Source of the DNA: Isoetes taiwanensis
Taxonomy: Eukaryota; Streptophyta; Lycopodiopsida; Isoetales; Isoetaceae
Direction of reading: 5' to 3'
Assembly: GCA_021234155.1 (NCBI GenBank)
Contig: JAJEKV010000027.1
Coordinates: 15,472,891-15,536,890, forward strand
DNA length: 64,000 nucleotides
The notes under the pieces were generated by a model. The model did not search any database. It was not told the origin of the DNA and saw only the letters and a list, made by a program, of their open reading frames with translations. Below are positions 12,011-23,882 of the stretch, one piece after another. A program made the translations under genes and the position numbers. Position 1 is the first letter of the stretch. Each line of letters opens with the position of its first letter.

Positions 12011-12125
12011 TAGCATTATAACAGGGGGTTTCTTTTGTGTTTTTGTACGCTTTTTGGCATGGTTTTCATATGATTTCACGGGCGTATTCACGTGGACGTA
12101 CTAAACGGTATTTCTAGAGTGCACC
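12011..12125 (+). repeat. 113-bp dispersed repeat, copy 2
   Basis: Second copy of the segment at 981-1093, in the same orientation, beginning TAGCATTATAACAGGGGGTT and ending near CTAGAGTGC. It lies just upstream of the alcohol-oxidase pseudogene. Confidence 0.7.
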
Positions 12126-12317
12126 CATTTGTTAGCCATTGATTTTAAAGAAAAGGAAAATCGTGTGGTTGTGGGGCTTTTATTGTTTTAGGTTTGTCAA
12201 ATATTAGGTTTTTGGTTTTCGAATGATATTAGGGTTCCGGATTTGGCATGTGGCATATCTGGCCGCAGGCATGGCCTGTTGGCGGTTATGGCAGATGCAG
12301 TATTTGATGGAATTAAG

Positions 12318-13145
12318 ATGGAAAAGGCCGCTTGAAGATGCAGTACTTGATGTTCAATCCGGCAAGGAAGATCTGGTTGCATGTTTGAAATCAAAAGGGG
12401 TTGAATTTAAATGGGCAAATTTAGGAGAAATTGAGATAAATTGCGGCGTAATTGTGGTCGGATCTTGATCAAGCGGAGGAGTGGTAGCGGGGAGCTTGCA
12501 AACGAGAGGATTCAAAGTGATTGTGTTAGAAAAGGGCAAATATTTTTCCCCGCCAAGACCTCTCCCCTTCTTGAAGGCCCTTCCATGGCCAATATGTATG
12601 AAGGAGGCGGCCTCTTAAGCACCTCTGAAAAAATATGGATGAAGTTTGTTTACGGCGAAGAATACTGGTCGGCTATGGCGAAAATCAGAGCAGTCGAAAC
12701 AATCGGCGCAGTAAACATGGCTTGTAGATCTTTGCATCTGCTTAGGAGCGATTATTCGGCAAGCTACGAGCTGAAAAAATCCTCAAGAACCCTAATCTTG
12801 GGAGCAAATCGATCTTCAAGAATCCTAAGCTTGGGAGCAAATCACGGTAAATTCTTTAAAGCCCAAGGTGTGATTGCATCGATGAAGAAGGAAACCCACA
12901 ATTGAAAATCGTAATCAATGCTAAATGCACCGTAGTGGTTTGTGGGTCTTTCCAAACTCCGGTTCTCTGCAGAAGCGGCCTCAAGAACCCTAATATTGGC
13001 CTAAATCTCCATATTCACCCAACCCAATTTGCATGGGGCTTTTTCCGAAGGCCGGGGGCGGAAGGAAAATTTATGACGGGAATCATGGCGGGGGCCACCG
13101 AAGATTTAGATCCGGCCCGGAGATTTACGATATTGCGCCCATGAA
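12318..13145 (+). pseudogene. Long-chain alcohol oxidase (FAO/GMC) pseudogene
   Basis: Fatty alcohol oxidases are FAD-dependent GMC oxidoreductases that oxidise long-chain alcohols released in omega-oxidation of waxes and fatty acids. Family signatures are visible in three frames. First comes RPLEDAVLDVQ and a beta-strand leading into the FAD-binding glycine motif, VVGS, where a TGA at 12466-12468 replaces the next Gly codon. Next comes SSGGVVAG and VIVLEKGKYFSP, then a frameshift near 12560, then LLEGPSMANMYEGGGLLST. After a stop at 12903-12905 comes VVVCGSFQTPVLCRSGLKNP and NLHIHPTQFAWGFF. The middle is shorter than in intact enzymes and the C-terminal part with the catalytic His is missing. 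No introns are visible, so it may be a processed or captured fragment. The class is confident; the exact gene is not. Confidence 0.8.
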
Positions 13146-13486
13146 GCCCTTCGAGCTTGCATCTAGGCTTTCAAGCTCTGTCAGACCTGAAAAAAATGCC
13201 AGGGTAGAAACAGGTAGCTAAATCAGCCACAGCTGGGTGGATTGACAACTACAAGCTGCAAAACCCGAGCTCCATCTGATAAACCATGGCTAACTAGAGC
13301 GACAGCAGCCGAACACTCCGCCCAAAAGAGGGCTGGCCTGGAAAGAACAGGTAGAAGCTTACTGGTTGAAACAAAAGAGGCTAATCTTTTGTCTGAGAAG
13401 ATATTTGGGCAGAAACATTAGAGGCAATTTGAGATCTCATTTCATCCCCATAAGAATCCTCCAATAGAATGGCTACCCTCTATAAA
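13146..13486. other. Flank of the oxidase relic
   Basis: Moderately GC-rich sequence continuing from the pseudogene, then AT-rich. Another frame stays open to 13221 but has no recognisable match. No other feature was seen. Confidence 0.3.
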
Positions 13487-13845
13487 CTGCAATTAATGCA
13501 GCACCAACAACTTCATTGCTTTTGTTTTTCCCCCATAACTTTTGATCCACTCGTCAAAATGCTGCGGCGTTTGTTGCATTTGATGCGAAATGAAAAGATC
13601 TTTCTAATGATATATGGTTGTGATGTATTTCAATATGGTCATATGCGTTAACCTTAAAAAAATACGATTTTTTAGTTATTTCTTGTACATTTATATCAAG
13701 AAAGGTATATGAATGGATTATCATTAGATACATTTTGAGAAGACGAACCCATTGCTACAAAAAGTGTTTGAATCGGAGTTCTGGATCAAAAGTTATAATG
13801 AAAAAATGATACTACGGAAGTTAGTTGCAACTGCATTAATTACAG
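13487..13845. mobile_element. 359-bp MITE with long terminal inverted repeats
   Basis: The left end, CTGCAATTAATGCAG, pairs with the right end, CTGCATTAATTACAG. The pairing continues inward with mismatches to CATAACTTTTGATCCA (13531-13546) and its inverse near 13784. The whole unit could fold into an imperfect hairpin. It has no coding capacity. I could not find a target-site duplication, so the superfamily is open. Confidence 0.65.
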
Positions 13846-14826
13846 GCTGCCACATAATACTGGAATGAGACATACTGGAACTCTTCTCTTATTGGACAAT
13901 TTAAAAAGCTGACGTGGCATTTTAAGCATCCCTTAATGGGACAAAATGTGATCTCATATTTCCTCTAATGAATCCCTGCAAAGAGTTGTAGTGTGCTCTG
14001 GAGGGAAGCTGAACGAAGCTCAAGATCCTTTTCAGGCCACCACTTAAGGATATGGGATCGGGAGATAGACATTCTGCATATCAAAGGTAGGGCACTTTAT
14101 ATCATTGTGGGTGCATTTTTTTTCTGTACAATTTTGTTCAAGTTAGAATGTCTGTTTGTTGTTATCAACAGAGATTGCTAAGGACTGATTGCTAAGGACT
14201 GAGCAACCAAGTGTCGTTGCACCAGGCAATCATGTCCTCAAAGATGATGCAGCAGCAGGTATGCCTATACCCAAACACACTGTTTTGGGCCTTCTTCAAG
14301 AGTGCACAAAACTCCAAGACCTGTGGAAGTCGTGAGGCGGTTATGCAGTTTGATGGTTTATAATTCATTAGATTTTGTTTCTCTTGTCTTCTAGAAACAA
14401 CCATTAGGGATTGCCCAACTTTGTTATAAAACTACTGTGACATTGCCATAATGTGGTTTTTCCAGAGAAGAATTTGCAATCTTGGCAGTTCGGGGATGAT
14501 TATAAATTAAATCTTGTTTTTGATCCTATTAATATTGTTATTTGTGGATGCCAATGCCGTTATGATTGCCATTTCTTCTGTATTCATGCTCCCTCTTTGT
14601 AGAATTAAATTTGTTTTGCATATGCCATATGCTTATGAATGCTTGCTATGGCAAAACAGGCTTGCATTGATACCAGCACATGTTACCATATGCACTAGCA
14701 TATGCATGACAATGTGCAGTTTACAATAGAAGGGGGTATTTATTTTGATAGTTGATTTCCTTGAACTAGTGGTACTGGCTTTATTTATGTTTGCGTCAGT
14801 TAGGGCCTTCGTGTTTGCGTTAGTTA
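13846..14826. other. Non-coding, nothing identified
   Basis: AT-rich sequence with scattered chance ORFs. A short phrase, GTTTGCGT-AGTTAGGGCC, is duplicated just before the next repeat (about 14791-14832). Confidence 0.3.
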
Positions 14827-15062
14827 GGGCCCGAAGGGCCCAATTTTTTTTTTAATATAACAATCAACACACAACTACCAGTAACATTATTAACACAAAC
14901 CATTGCATTTAACACATTTTAATTAAAATCCCCCTTAAACCCCCTTTGGTTTGGGTGCATATTCACACGGGGGGTTACGTAGGGCAGCGAGAGCTGTCAA
15001 ATGGGTATATTTGCCCTTTATTCCAAGATCTGGACCATACATAGCGATCCTCGTTTGTGGGG
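14827..15062 (+). repeat. GGGCCC-headed repeat, copy 2, partly inverted inside
   Basis: It starts with the same GGGCCCGAAGGGCCC head as copy 1 at 3217 and follows it through the C-rich tract and the CACGGGGGGTTAC arm (from about 14966). From about 14995 to 15062 it matches the reverse complement of 3497-3567. The inner segment is therefore inverted relative to copy 1, and the rest is lost. Confidence 0.7.
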
Positions 15063-15093
15063 CACGTTCGACGACCCAGATGAATCTAAATCA

Positions 15094-15202
15094 AGCTGGC
15101 CCCTTATAAGTAGAGATCTGGGTGGCGCAACGTGGGCCGTCCAGATCTGAGATCGACGGCCGACGCGGTGCCACCCAAATCTCTACTTATAACGGGGCAG
15201 CT
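15094..15202. repeat. GC-rich 109-nt hairpin
   Basis: Arms of 33 nt at 15094-15126 and 15170-15202 are inverted copies with few mismatches (shared core AAGTAGAGAT on the left, ATCTCTACTT on the right). The 43-nt loop contains a second inverted pair, GGCCGTC / GACGGCC. It is far more GC-rich than its surroundings. It could be a short MITE or a structured terminal element. Confidence 0.65.
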
Positions 15203-16090
15203 TATATGATTGGATATATATACCTGATATATATTTGACATCTCTGGATTCTTCTCCTTGATCTTTTCCGGAACCTTTCATAGATTGCGACGATTGCTTT
15301 TGCTCGTCTTGATTTTCTATGTACATCGTGCCTTTAATGTGAGATGTTTGCCTTTTCAATTTGGACATCAAAAGCGTTTGATTCTAACACTTTTTTTTTG
15401 CCTTTATTTCCTTCCTTGCTCTTCAATTGCTATGAAATCATGGTTCACTTATTTTTTGCCTTTATTTCCTTCCTTACTCTTCAACTACTATAGAATCATG
15501 CTATCTGATCCTTGCTATAGAATCATGCTATAGAATCCTTGCTATAGAATCATGGTTAAAGGAAAAAAGAAGGCATCTTGTACAGTCGGTGGCAATTATA
15601 TATAAGTATTATCTTCAAAGAAAAGCTATCTGATCTAATTTTGTCTGCCTATTTCTCTACCGACCCCAAACCGGCAGTTCCCACTGCCTACATTTTATTT
15701 GAATGGTGATTTAAACCATTAAGGTTTGCCTTGTCCCATTATAATTGCCACCAAATAATTATAATTGCCACCATATAATAATAATGATCCCCAAGGCCAC
15801 CTTCGCAACTAGTAGCAAATCTTTTATTATGATCTTGGCCTCTCTGTTTTCGTTGTAGTTGATTCTTTATTGTTCTCTTTATTGCTCTTGTGTTTTCACA
15901 TCTGATCCATTTGTGATGGTGTTTTCTTCTTCCTTTTCTGATGTTTTCACTTGATATGCTAACTCCAGGGGCACCTGCAGCCTCTTTTAGCTTGGTCTGC
16001 CACAAGTTGCTTCTTGGTCTGCCACAGGTTGCTTCCTGTTTGCAAAGGTTTTTTCAGGCCAGACCCATGGCATCCACCGCCTATTCTGGC
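15203..16090. repeat. Tandem short repeats in non-coding DNA
   Basis: From about 15390 to 15555 the phrases CCTTTATTTCCTTCCTT and TATAGAATCATG recur. TATAATTGCCACCA is duplicated at about 15738-15775. A 26-bp unit, CTTGGTCTGCCACA-GTTGCTTC, is duplicated at about 15990-16036. No gene is supported. Confidence 0.45.
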
Positions 16091-19000
16091 ACAGGTTCAA
16101 CCAGGCCGGGTTACCGGGCCCCAGTCTCCTATCTCCTTTCAGAGCAGGGATACCAACTTCTAGATACAAACTTCCAGTTTTTTCTACTATGCATGTTGGT
16201 CTTTTCTTGACTGACCATGTATGCCCCTTTTTTCCCTAGGTCCATTGACAAATTTTGGTCGCCATATGTTTGAGGTCATGCACTTGTAATCATCTGGGGC
16301 AATTTCTTCCACATGTTCTTTGCCATTATGAGCATTCGTCCTCAATAGGGGTTGTAGGGGTTTCTGCTTGTCTCACAAGTTGAGGTGTTATGAAGTCCTC
16401 ACATTATTTGAGAATTGTATCTTTGCATTTTCTGCCTTCGTATATGATAGCTCTTTGTATCCTTGCATTTTCGCCTCCGATTATGATATTTTGCATGTTG
16501 TCTCGTTTAATATGAGGTTATTTGTCTGGCTTATCAAATATGCCATGAAATTTCTGGTCCTTGATTATGATGTTATTGTATCACTCGTCCAGTTGCCATG
16601 TAATCGTTGAGATATTTTGCAAGTTTGTGTTTTCGCATGTTTTGCCTTTCGTTAGGCCTCTTATACGATGTTTCCTTATTCAACATAGCATTTTGACATT
16701 ACTTTAGCCCCCTAGACCCTATTGTGCTCCTTTACTTATCAAGCCCATTTGCTCCAGATTTTTAGACAAGATACTGCCTTAATCTCCTTTCAAAAACATC
16801 TCTACGCCCACCACATCACTTTTGGGTTTATTCTCGTACTACCATATGCTTGAACTATCTACCATATCCATGTGTGTTAGATCATCGGTTCTTTCAAGTG
16901 GGTTTTTTCATCATGTAGATAGCTCTTTACACATGAACCATCTATTGTATCCTGGTTTGAGAACCTCCCTCCTCTAAGCTCTAAGGATGAGGTAGAGTGT
17001 TCCTCTTCTTTCGGCCATGAGATGATGTTTTGTTGTTGTTTAGAATCTTCCAAGAATATACGTCTTTTAGCTCAACAAACTGAAGTTAAGTCTCCGTCTC
17101 TAAATGCTTGCCAATTTCTGCTCAATAAGAAAATTGACGCAACCAAATTCTTATCTTCGAATCCAACATTTTTGCCTTTGCGCAAAACAGAGGAAGATGC
17201 GCCACCACACAAGAACGTACCTTCAATTGATGGGAAACAGAGCTAGATGGGCTGCTACATCCATAGCCATGCACTTTATGCATTGGGAGACTTGTCATAC
17301 TTCTACAACTCATTTGTGAATTCAATATTCGGTCGGGATGTGCTATATTGGTTCAAGATGTTTTGTATGTCCTGGCTTTGAGCACATTACATTTGATTAA
17401 CCATATTTGAATTGCAGTTCATCTAGAAGGAAATGGAGCAGTTTATTGTTGTGGATGGCGAAGACTAGTGGTCTGGTCCCAGTAGGTTCCATCTCAGGTC
17501 TAATTTGGGTATGTTGCTACATTTACAATGCCTGCTTGTGCTTTTGTTCCTACTTAGTGCCTATATCTAGAAAATCAAACTATGCAAAAGAGTAAATTTG
17601 TGATTTGTGAAAGAAATTTGCAAACTTGATGAAAGATGGACTGTAAACATGTTATAAATATCAGTATTTCATTCATACAAAGTGATCGCTGCCTGTGTAG
17701 TAGACGTACAATACTGGCTTAAGTTGGTTAACAATAGTAATCTACAAACTTTATGTAGCTTTCCGCACTGCAGCTTTGAAGGGCTCATCATTTTTCATGT
17801 CAGATGAGCATCATTTGTTCTAAAATGCCTGGATGTGGCTGCCAATTGTCTTTATAACCACTATGGCTGGTCTAAAGTTCAATATGTCCACACTAATCTT
17901 GCAACTAGGAGACAAATCTTAAGTGTATATATGTATATCTGCTGACATCTAGATGCCTCAATATCTAAAACTGAAAAATTAGACGGGAAGCCTTATGTCC
18001 AATGCTCTAGTTTTGCCAAATATTGACGCGTCCTTACTGTTCGAAAAATCTAGAATAGAGGCCATAAACGTGAGGGTGCTAACCGTCAAGTATCTTAATG
18101 AGCACTAAATTAACAAAGCATGACTGGAATCCGGCGGCATGTATATAACAATCCATTGAATTAGAATGAGCAGCAATGTAAGCCAGCAGATCACACAGCA
18201 ATCCATTGAAGGTATAGCATTCGTGGACCCTTTCCCATCCAAATGATTTAGTAGAATCTTATGGCTGCATCCAATCTGTTAGTTTAAATCCAAGCAGAAG
18301 ATTCTAAATTTCCCAAGCCTATGCAATTGGTTCGAGATGTTGATGCTATATATGGAAACGATTGGATGTGTTTCCATATTCTTTGGGATAAACTTAAAGC
18401 TACCTTGCCTTCGCAAGGAAGGCCATTTGCTAGCACTGTGCATAGATCATATTTCTCTTGCACTTCTAGTTGCATGCATGGCTCATTTCTTACATTTTTG
18501 CAATTGATCAAATTCCTGGCGATATCACAGAATATTTAGGTAATGCAGATATAGCAAATGAGCACTACACTATCATTTTGGGGTCCTCCTCAACTCCTTG
18601 GGCAATGTTCATCAATATATAGTAATGCTTTGCATTGGTTTGAAGGCTGCGCTTCTTTTGGTCCTCCTTTCCATTATGCTCCACATTCTCCATAAGTTCA
18701 TTTAGAAACTGCCCATTATGCTACACAGTGGTACATAAAGCAATGTGGGAACACTATATATATCAGAATATGAGGATTGGCTATATGAAACACATTTTAT
18801 ATGATTATCTTCCAATAACACTGCGAACCACGATTCAAGGTCCATGTCATTAGTTGTTGCATGATGTAAATGGTGTGCCCTGTTAATCCAGGTGGTATTC
18901 ATAATTATAATTTAAGTTATGAGTTGGCGTACAGCAGTCAGGTACATAATGCATATGGATATCTATCTTAATAATAATAATAATTGCAATTGTTCCCTGA

Positions 19001-19185
19001 ATAGAATAGTGATTTGTTATTGATTAAGATCATTAAAGCTTGCTATAGTTGTCTCTAAACAACTCATCTACAAATTAAACACTACCTGAGTAGTACACAA
19101 AGGAATTGTGGTGCATTCACTATGTTATACAGAAGGTTACTGCAATTTAACAGCACAGACCATGTCTGTCAGTTTAGATTATGCT
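16091..19185. other. 3.1 kb without supported genes
   Basis: AT-rich sequence with only short openings on both strands (for example 17022-17246, 18321-18539), none with recognisable domains or paired splice sites. A TAA microsatellite lies near 18970. I see no element ends. Confidence 0.3.
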
Positions 19186-19625
19186 GGTGTTTTTGATGCA
19201 GAAATGATATAACTGAACTTGGCATAGAACGGAACGGTTTTAGGAACGACAAATCTTAAGGAACGGGTACGGCCGACTCTTCATTACGGAACGGAATGAC
19301 AATTGTTAAAAAACCACTTAAAACAATCAGAAACATTGGAATCTTATCAAATATGAAGTCCAAAATTGATAAATCATAACAACAAATCCTCAAAAGCCTT
19401 AAATGCAATTAAACATGCATAAACTTATCATGAATGTAACATCAATCAAAACAGTTTTTTTAGCGAAATTCGGAAGCTTAAACTGTTAGATCAACAAACA
19501 AAATATCAAATGCTTGCGCCTAAACCTAATACATTGAAGCCACACTACGAGTCCGTGCATGTCGTCTACGCAGCACTTCTTGATCATCATCATCATCGTT
19601 ATCTTCCTCATACTCTTCATCCTCT
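19186..19625. other. Putative 3' flank of hAT element
   Basis: This lies downstream of the hAT coding region (minus strand). It contains the motif ACGGAACG or close variants several times (about 19228-19296), which could be subterminal transposase-binding repeats. A TCATCATCATC microsatellite lies near 19580. No terminal inverted repeat was found. Confidence 0.3.
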
Positions 19626-19630
19626 TCACT

Positions 19631-21799
19631 TCAATTATCATCCTCAACATCTTCAATATCCACATTATCACGAATTCCCTCTTCTTTTGAGACACCTACA
19701 TTTTCCTGAACATCATCCACCTCATTACTATTATTTTCCACTTCTTCGTCTTCCTCCTCGCCATGCCATCCAATTGATACAACCTTTTGTTTAGTTGGAT
19801 TCATTGTCTTCGTCATCAAATGCAGGTTAGAACTAACAAATACAAGGTCATTCAATTTCTGCACTCCTAGCCGCTTTCTTTTCTTACTATGGATGTGACC
19901 AAACCTACTAAAGATCTGCTCAATAGGGGACGAAGCTGCATTTTGACTCAATATTCTTGTTGCTAGTGTTTGTAATAATGGAGCTGAGGATCCATAGTTT
20001 TCCCACCACTGAACTGGATCAATTTCTGTCATATCAGCCCTTGCATTAGAAGAACTAAAGGATCCTTCCAAATTTCTATAAGTCTGCAATTCTGCTTGCT
20101 TAATACGCCTTTTTTCCATGTGAGGTACCAATCGAATAAGAGTTCCATCCCATCTTTTGGAAACCTCCTTATCTTTCTCTTGATTAAGCCCATGAAATTC
20201 AGGATCTAATACAAAAGCAGCACATTGCAAATCAGAGTGATAGGAAGTCCACTTGTTTGAGCAAATTTCTTTCACATCAGCAAGTCTTGTGTCATCTTCT
20301 GCAATGCCATTCAAGTACTCCACCATACGATCTAGACCTTCATAGACCTTGCCTATGCAAGGTTGCAAATCATCGACCAATCTCAACATCTTGGTCATCC
20401 TTGCGTCGATCTTACCAAGATGCTCAATATCTTTCCAAGATAATCCATCGAATGCAATACCAATAGCATCTTTGCCTGCATAATATAATCATACACTTTA
20501 GTCATTTAAGATATGGATGAATATATTAATTAAGTACGAATGAATATATTGGTTAAATATTAAAAAGAAAACATACCTGTATCAGAACTTGCTTCTTGTA
20601 GACGAAGGAAACTTGGATCAGTGAAGAGGTGACGAATTGAGTCTTTGCACTCCACAACACGTTCCATCATCAAAAAATTATTAAGCAAACCTCGTCTCAC
20701 AATACCTCTGAAGATCCTTATCCTTGCTCACCTTTCGAAACATAGTCAAGACCTTTGAGTGTGAATTCACAAAGGTCACAAGCTTTCTTGACTTCTCTAT
20801 AGTGGGAGCACACCAATCTAATTTTCCAATGTCTTTCATCATGTTGTTTATACAATGGGCAATACATGGACTAAAACAAATATGCGAATACGCATCAAAA
20901 AGCATTCTACCAGCAAGCCTATTTGTGGGTTCTCCATCTCCCACAAATTGAATTACATTATCCGGTCCCACATATTCAACAGCTTTCCATATAACAAACA
21001 AATCTTCTGCTCTCTTTTCTAACGACGTATCAAAGGATTTCAAAAAATAAACTTTTCCAGCAGAGTATACAACAATACCTTGTATGCATCTTGATCTTCC
21101 CTCTGTCCACCCATCGCCAATAACTGTGGCTCCATATCTTTTCCAGCATTCACGAGCACTTTTAAGCATCTCTTCTCCAAGTCTCTCCTTCTCTACTTTA
21201 AGATAGAAACCAGATACTTGCGTGCGATTTGGAAGCCTATAACCAGGTCCATATGCAATAACCTGAGCCAAATCATCCTGAAAATAAGGGCATTCAACAA
21301 TGCGAAAAGGAGTATGGTTAATGTACAATGCCCTGCACATAGCTGCATCTACTTCCTTCTTTCTGGTTTTATCAAGGATTGTTACAATGTCTTGTTGCCT
21401 CATTTTTTTTGCAGTAGCGAGAGAAGGCATACTTGTTCCTGATCTCTTGAAGTATGAATGCAAATTAGCATGATCCATGTCTACAACATGAGATGAAGAC
21501 TCACATGGGTTCGCTTGCTTTGATGTAGAGGAGCCATCTATGCCACGGGATGGATTATAAACTTTGATCTTTTTCCTTGCCTTAGTTGCATCTAGTTCAA
21601 TAGCCTTTTCTTTCAATTGTGCTCTTTTTTCCTCAGTAATGCTCATGCAAAAGACTATGTCTTTGCCCTCCTCGTGTATCAAGTGCGCCCTCACCCTGTC
21701 TGGACCACCTGTTTTGTTGGCCTTGCAATACTTGCATATCCAAGATTTATGGCCTACCACGTCAACTTCGTCCAACCAAACAGATTTTCTGCTTGTCAT
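19631..21799 (-). pseudogene. hAT transposase, frameshifted
   Basis: hAT transposases cut and paste DNA using an RNase H-like fold. Reading from the ATG at 21799, the order is: a BED zinc finger (WICKYCKANKTGG..H), a DUF659-type core with GDGWTEGRS and CIAHCINNMMKDIG, and the C-terminal dimerisation domain with SSPIEQIFSRFGHIHSKKR. A frame change near 20680, just after CETRFA, breaks the gene. The following exon resumes in the correct frame. A 101-nt GT..AG intron (20476-20576) joins to the last exon. The tail is very acidic. Upstream of the ATG the sequence becomes copia gag within about 100 bp, so the 5' end of the element has been lost or overwritten. Confidence 0.85.
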
Positions 21800-21840
21800 T
21801 CTACGAAATAGAAGAGAAAGAAATGGATTACAATTTTGCA

Positions 21841-21900
21841 CAAAATAATGCAAATAGAAAACAACTTCGAATACAAAATAATGCAAATAGAAAACAACTT
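21841..21900. repeat. 33-bp tandem duplication
   Basis: CAAAATAATGCAAATAGAAA plus ACAACTT occurs at 21841-21867 and 21874-21900, at the junction between the hAT start and the copia gag relic. Confidence 0.7.
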
Positions 21901-22058
21901 TTTCTGTATACTGGTAAAAAGCAAGATAAAATCGTTTGTTATTTTTGTCATGAACCTGGCCATGTCAAAAATAACTGTCCCAAATTTAAGAAAAATGAGT
22001 TTACCTGTTATACATGTGGTGGCCAAGGTTATCTAGCATCTAGGTGTCCTACTCCTGA
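21900..22058 (+). pseudogene. Copia gag relic (zinc knuckles), left part
   Basis: This encodes two CCHC zinc knuckles (CYFCHEPGHVKNNC and CYTCGGQGYLASRC), which bind RNA in Gag. The sequence is close to the gag of copia-1 (about 34170-34320). It is cut at 22058 by the CACTA element and resumes at about 32061 (GAGGAACTTG). Only this fragment of the retroelement remains. Confidence 0.85.
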
Positions 22059-22109
22059 CACAAGGAGCCCAAAACTAAACTATTATACTTAACCAATGTC
22101 AGATCATCT

Positions 22110-22340
22110 AAAAACCATGATATATGTGGTTTTTTATGCATGATTTTACATGATAGAAGAAAACCACATATCATAGTGGTTTGTTGGGATTGACAGCGGT
22201 TATGAATGTTGGTTTTAAATGTGAAAGTTAGTTTGTTAAAACTAGTTATGGTTTATGAGATTGTTTTATGCGCATTATAGTAGTTCATCAAAACTAGTAA
22301 TGGGTTGATAAAATAACTCTACGACTTATGACATGGTCTA
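22110..22340. repeat. Left subterminal repeats of the CACTA element
   Basis: Direct and inverted copies of motifs such as AAAACTAGT-ATGG and AACCACATAT/ATATGTGGTT lie in the first 280 bp. In CACTA elements such arrays bind the accessory transposition protein. Confidence 0.5.
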
Positions 22341-23563
22341 AAAGCTAGTTTGATTTTGCCCAATATTACTCAATCGACATTATATTATATTATATTGAAT
22401 TGAAAAGATTTTATTGTCATGTTAATCCTGCGACGCTCAATGTTGAGTCTGGTATTGAAAGGCAGTGGTGGCTAATGATATATGCTTCGTCTTATAGTTG
22501 CGTATTAGCTATAAATAATGGTCCATCCATATGGCAATATTGAGTAAGAGGATGGACACTAAAGAATATGATGTCAAGGATAGCGTTTTTTTATTATTCT
22601 TGGCTTCCATTGACATAACCTACAATTCCTTAGACTTTAGGCATAGTGTTCTAGTCATAATGCATTGTATGGCATTATAATCAGGTGATGGTAAGTGTAA
22701 AAAGATGGCATGATCAATCCTACAAATATCTACCATTCTGATTAGAGATGGCATCGTTATATGTAGACACTGACATGGAAACAATGTGGCTGAAACATTG
22801 AGTTGAATTTAATGCAGTTGTTTAACCACCAGCAACATCACACACATTTTAACTCTCTTTTCAAAGTTCCTTGCATCTTCAATTCTCTTTCCATTTTTCC
22901 CTTGTGGTTGTTGCGAATCAATACCCATAGACAAGTAGCCTTTCTAAGGATCAAACGTTCAAAATACATAAGGCCATAATATGGAAGTGTTTTGTTTTGT
23001 CGGGGTGTTCGATCTGCCTTCCTTCTGTAAGGCAAATTTTTGAGGAGGTTAACCCTCCCCTCAAGAAAATTACGACAAAACACTTGAGGCGTGGTGCCGA
23101 GAGGTTGTTGCCGTAATTTTTGAGAAGGGAGGGTTGACTTCCCTTAAACCGCAGTCCAAGCACGTTCTGACATCTTTTGTTCTTCTGTATGTGTTACCAG
23201 TTTGTTGTTCCTTGAAATTCTTCTGTATATGCTTCTTCTTTATTTCATGCAACAACGTGATTCCTAGGTGGGTTTCGGTTCCTTAGCATCCAGTTTGGGT
23301 TCAAGCTTAAGGATATGATTTTGGAAGGATATGAAGCTCTCGCAGGAAAAGTGCTCCAGATGTATAAATATAAACAATCAGAGCTCAAATGCCATGTTTC
23401 CTTTCACTGAGTTTTTGCCAAGCAAATAGTTGCTGTAGTTTAATCCTTATGAGGGCGTGGCCATGGCCATGATCGATGGAAAGAAAGCACTCGCCCTTCT
23501 CAACTGCGTCAGTTTCTCAAGATAGAAAGGAGCCCTTCATTGATCTCTACAAGAAAAATAAAT
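22341..23563. other. Interior of CACTA element, no gene recognised
   Basis: An inverted pair (about 23047-23075 and 23111-23138, around TTAACCCTCCC / GGGAGGGTTGAC) forms a hairpin. Overlapping minus-strand openings at 22838-23255 have no recognisable domain. Confidence 0.35.
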
Positions 23564-23882
23564 GGTAAAAGCATGTTAGGGTGTCCCTTAAAAAGTATTA
23601 TTTAGTGACCAAAAAAGTACCTAAAAAGGTACCCAGGACTGGGTACTGGGTACCTGTGTAATATCTCAATAAAAGGTACACTCTAGAACTTTTATATATA
23701 TTTTGATCTCCAGTAGCATTATCTTTATCTTAACTTTGAATATTAATGCGGCCTTGACTTTTATTTTGGACTTTTGTACTAGTTTTAATGAAAATAAAAA
23801 TGAGAAAGTACCCAGTTCTGAAGTACCTAGTGTATGTACTTTTGCAGGTTCCAAAAGTGGTACACCCTAACATACTTTTACC
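23564..23882. mobile_element. 319-bp MITE with 21-bp TIRs
   Basis: GGTAAAAGCATGTTAGGGTGT (one base over 20: the terminal inverted repeat spans 23564-23584) pairs with its inverse at 23862-23882 with a single mismatch. The interior is built of GGTACC / AAGTACC phrases. It has no coding capacity. A TA duplication internal to the repeat is possible, but the target duplication is not certain. It is nested in the 22059-32060 element. Confidence 0.7.
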
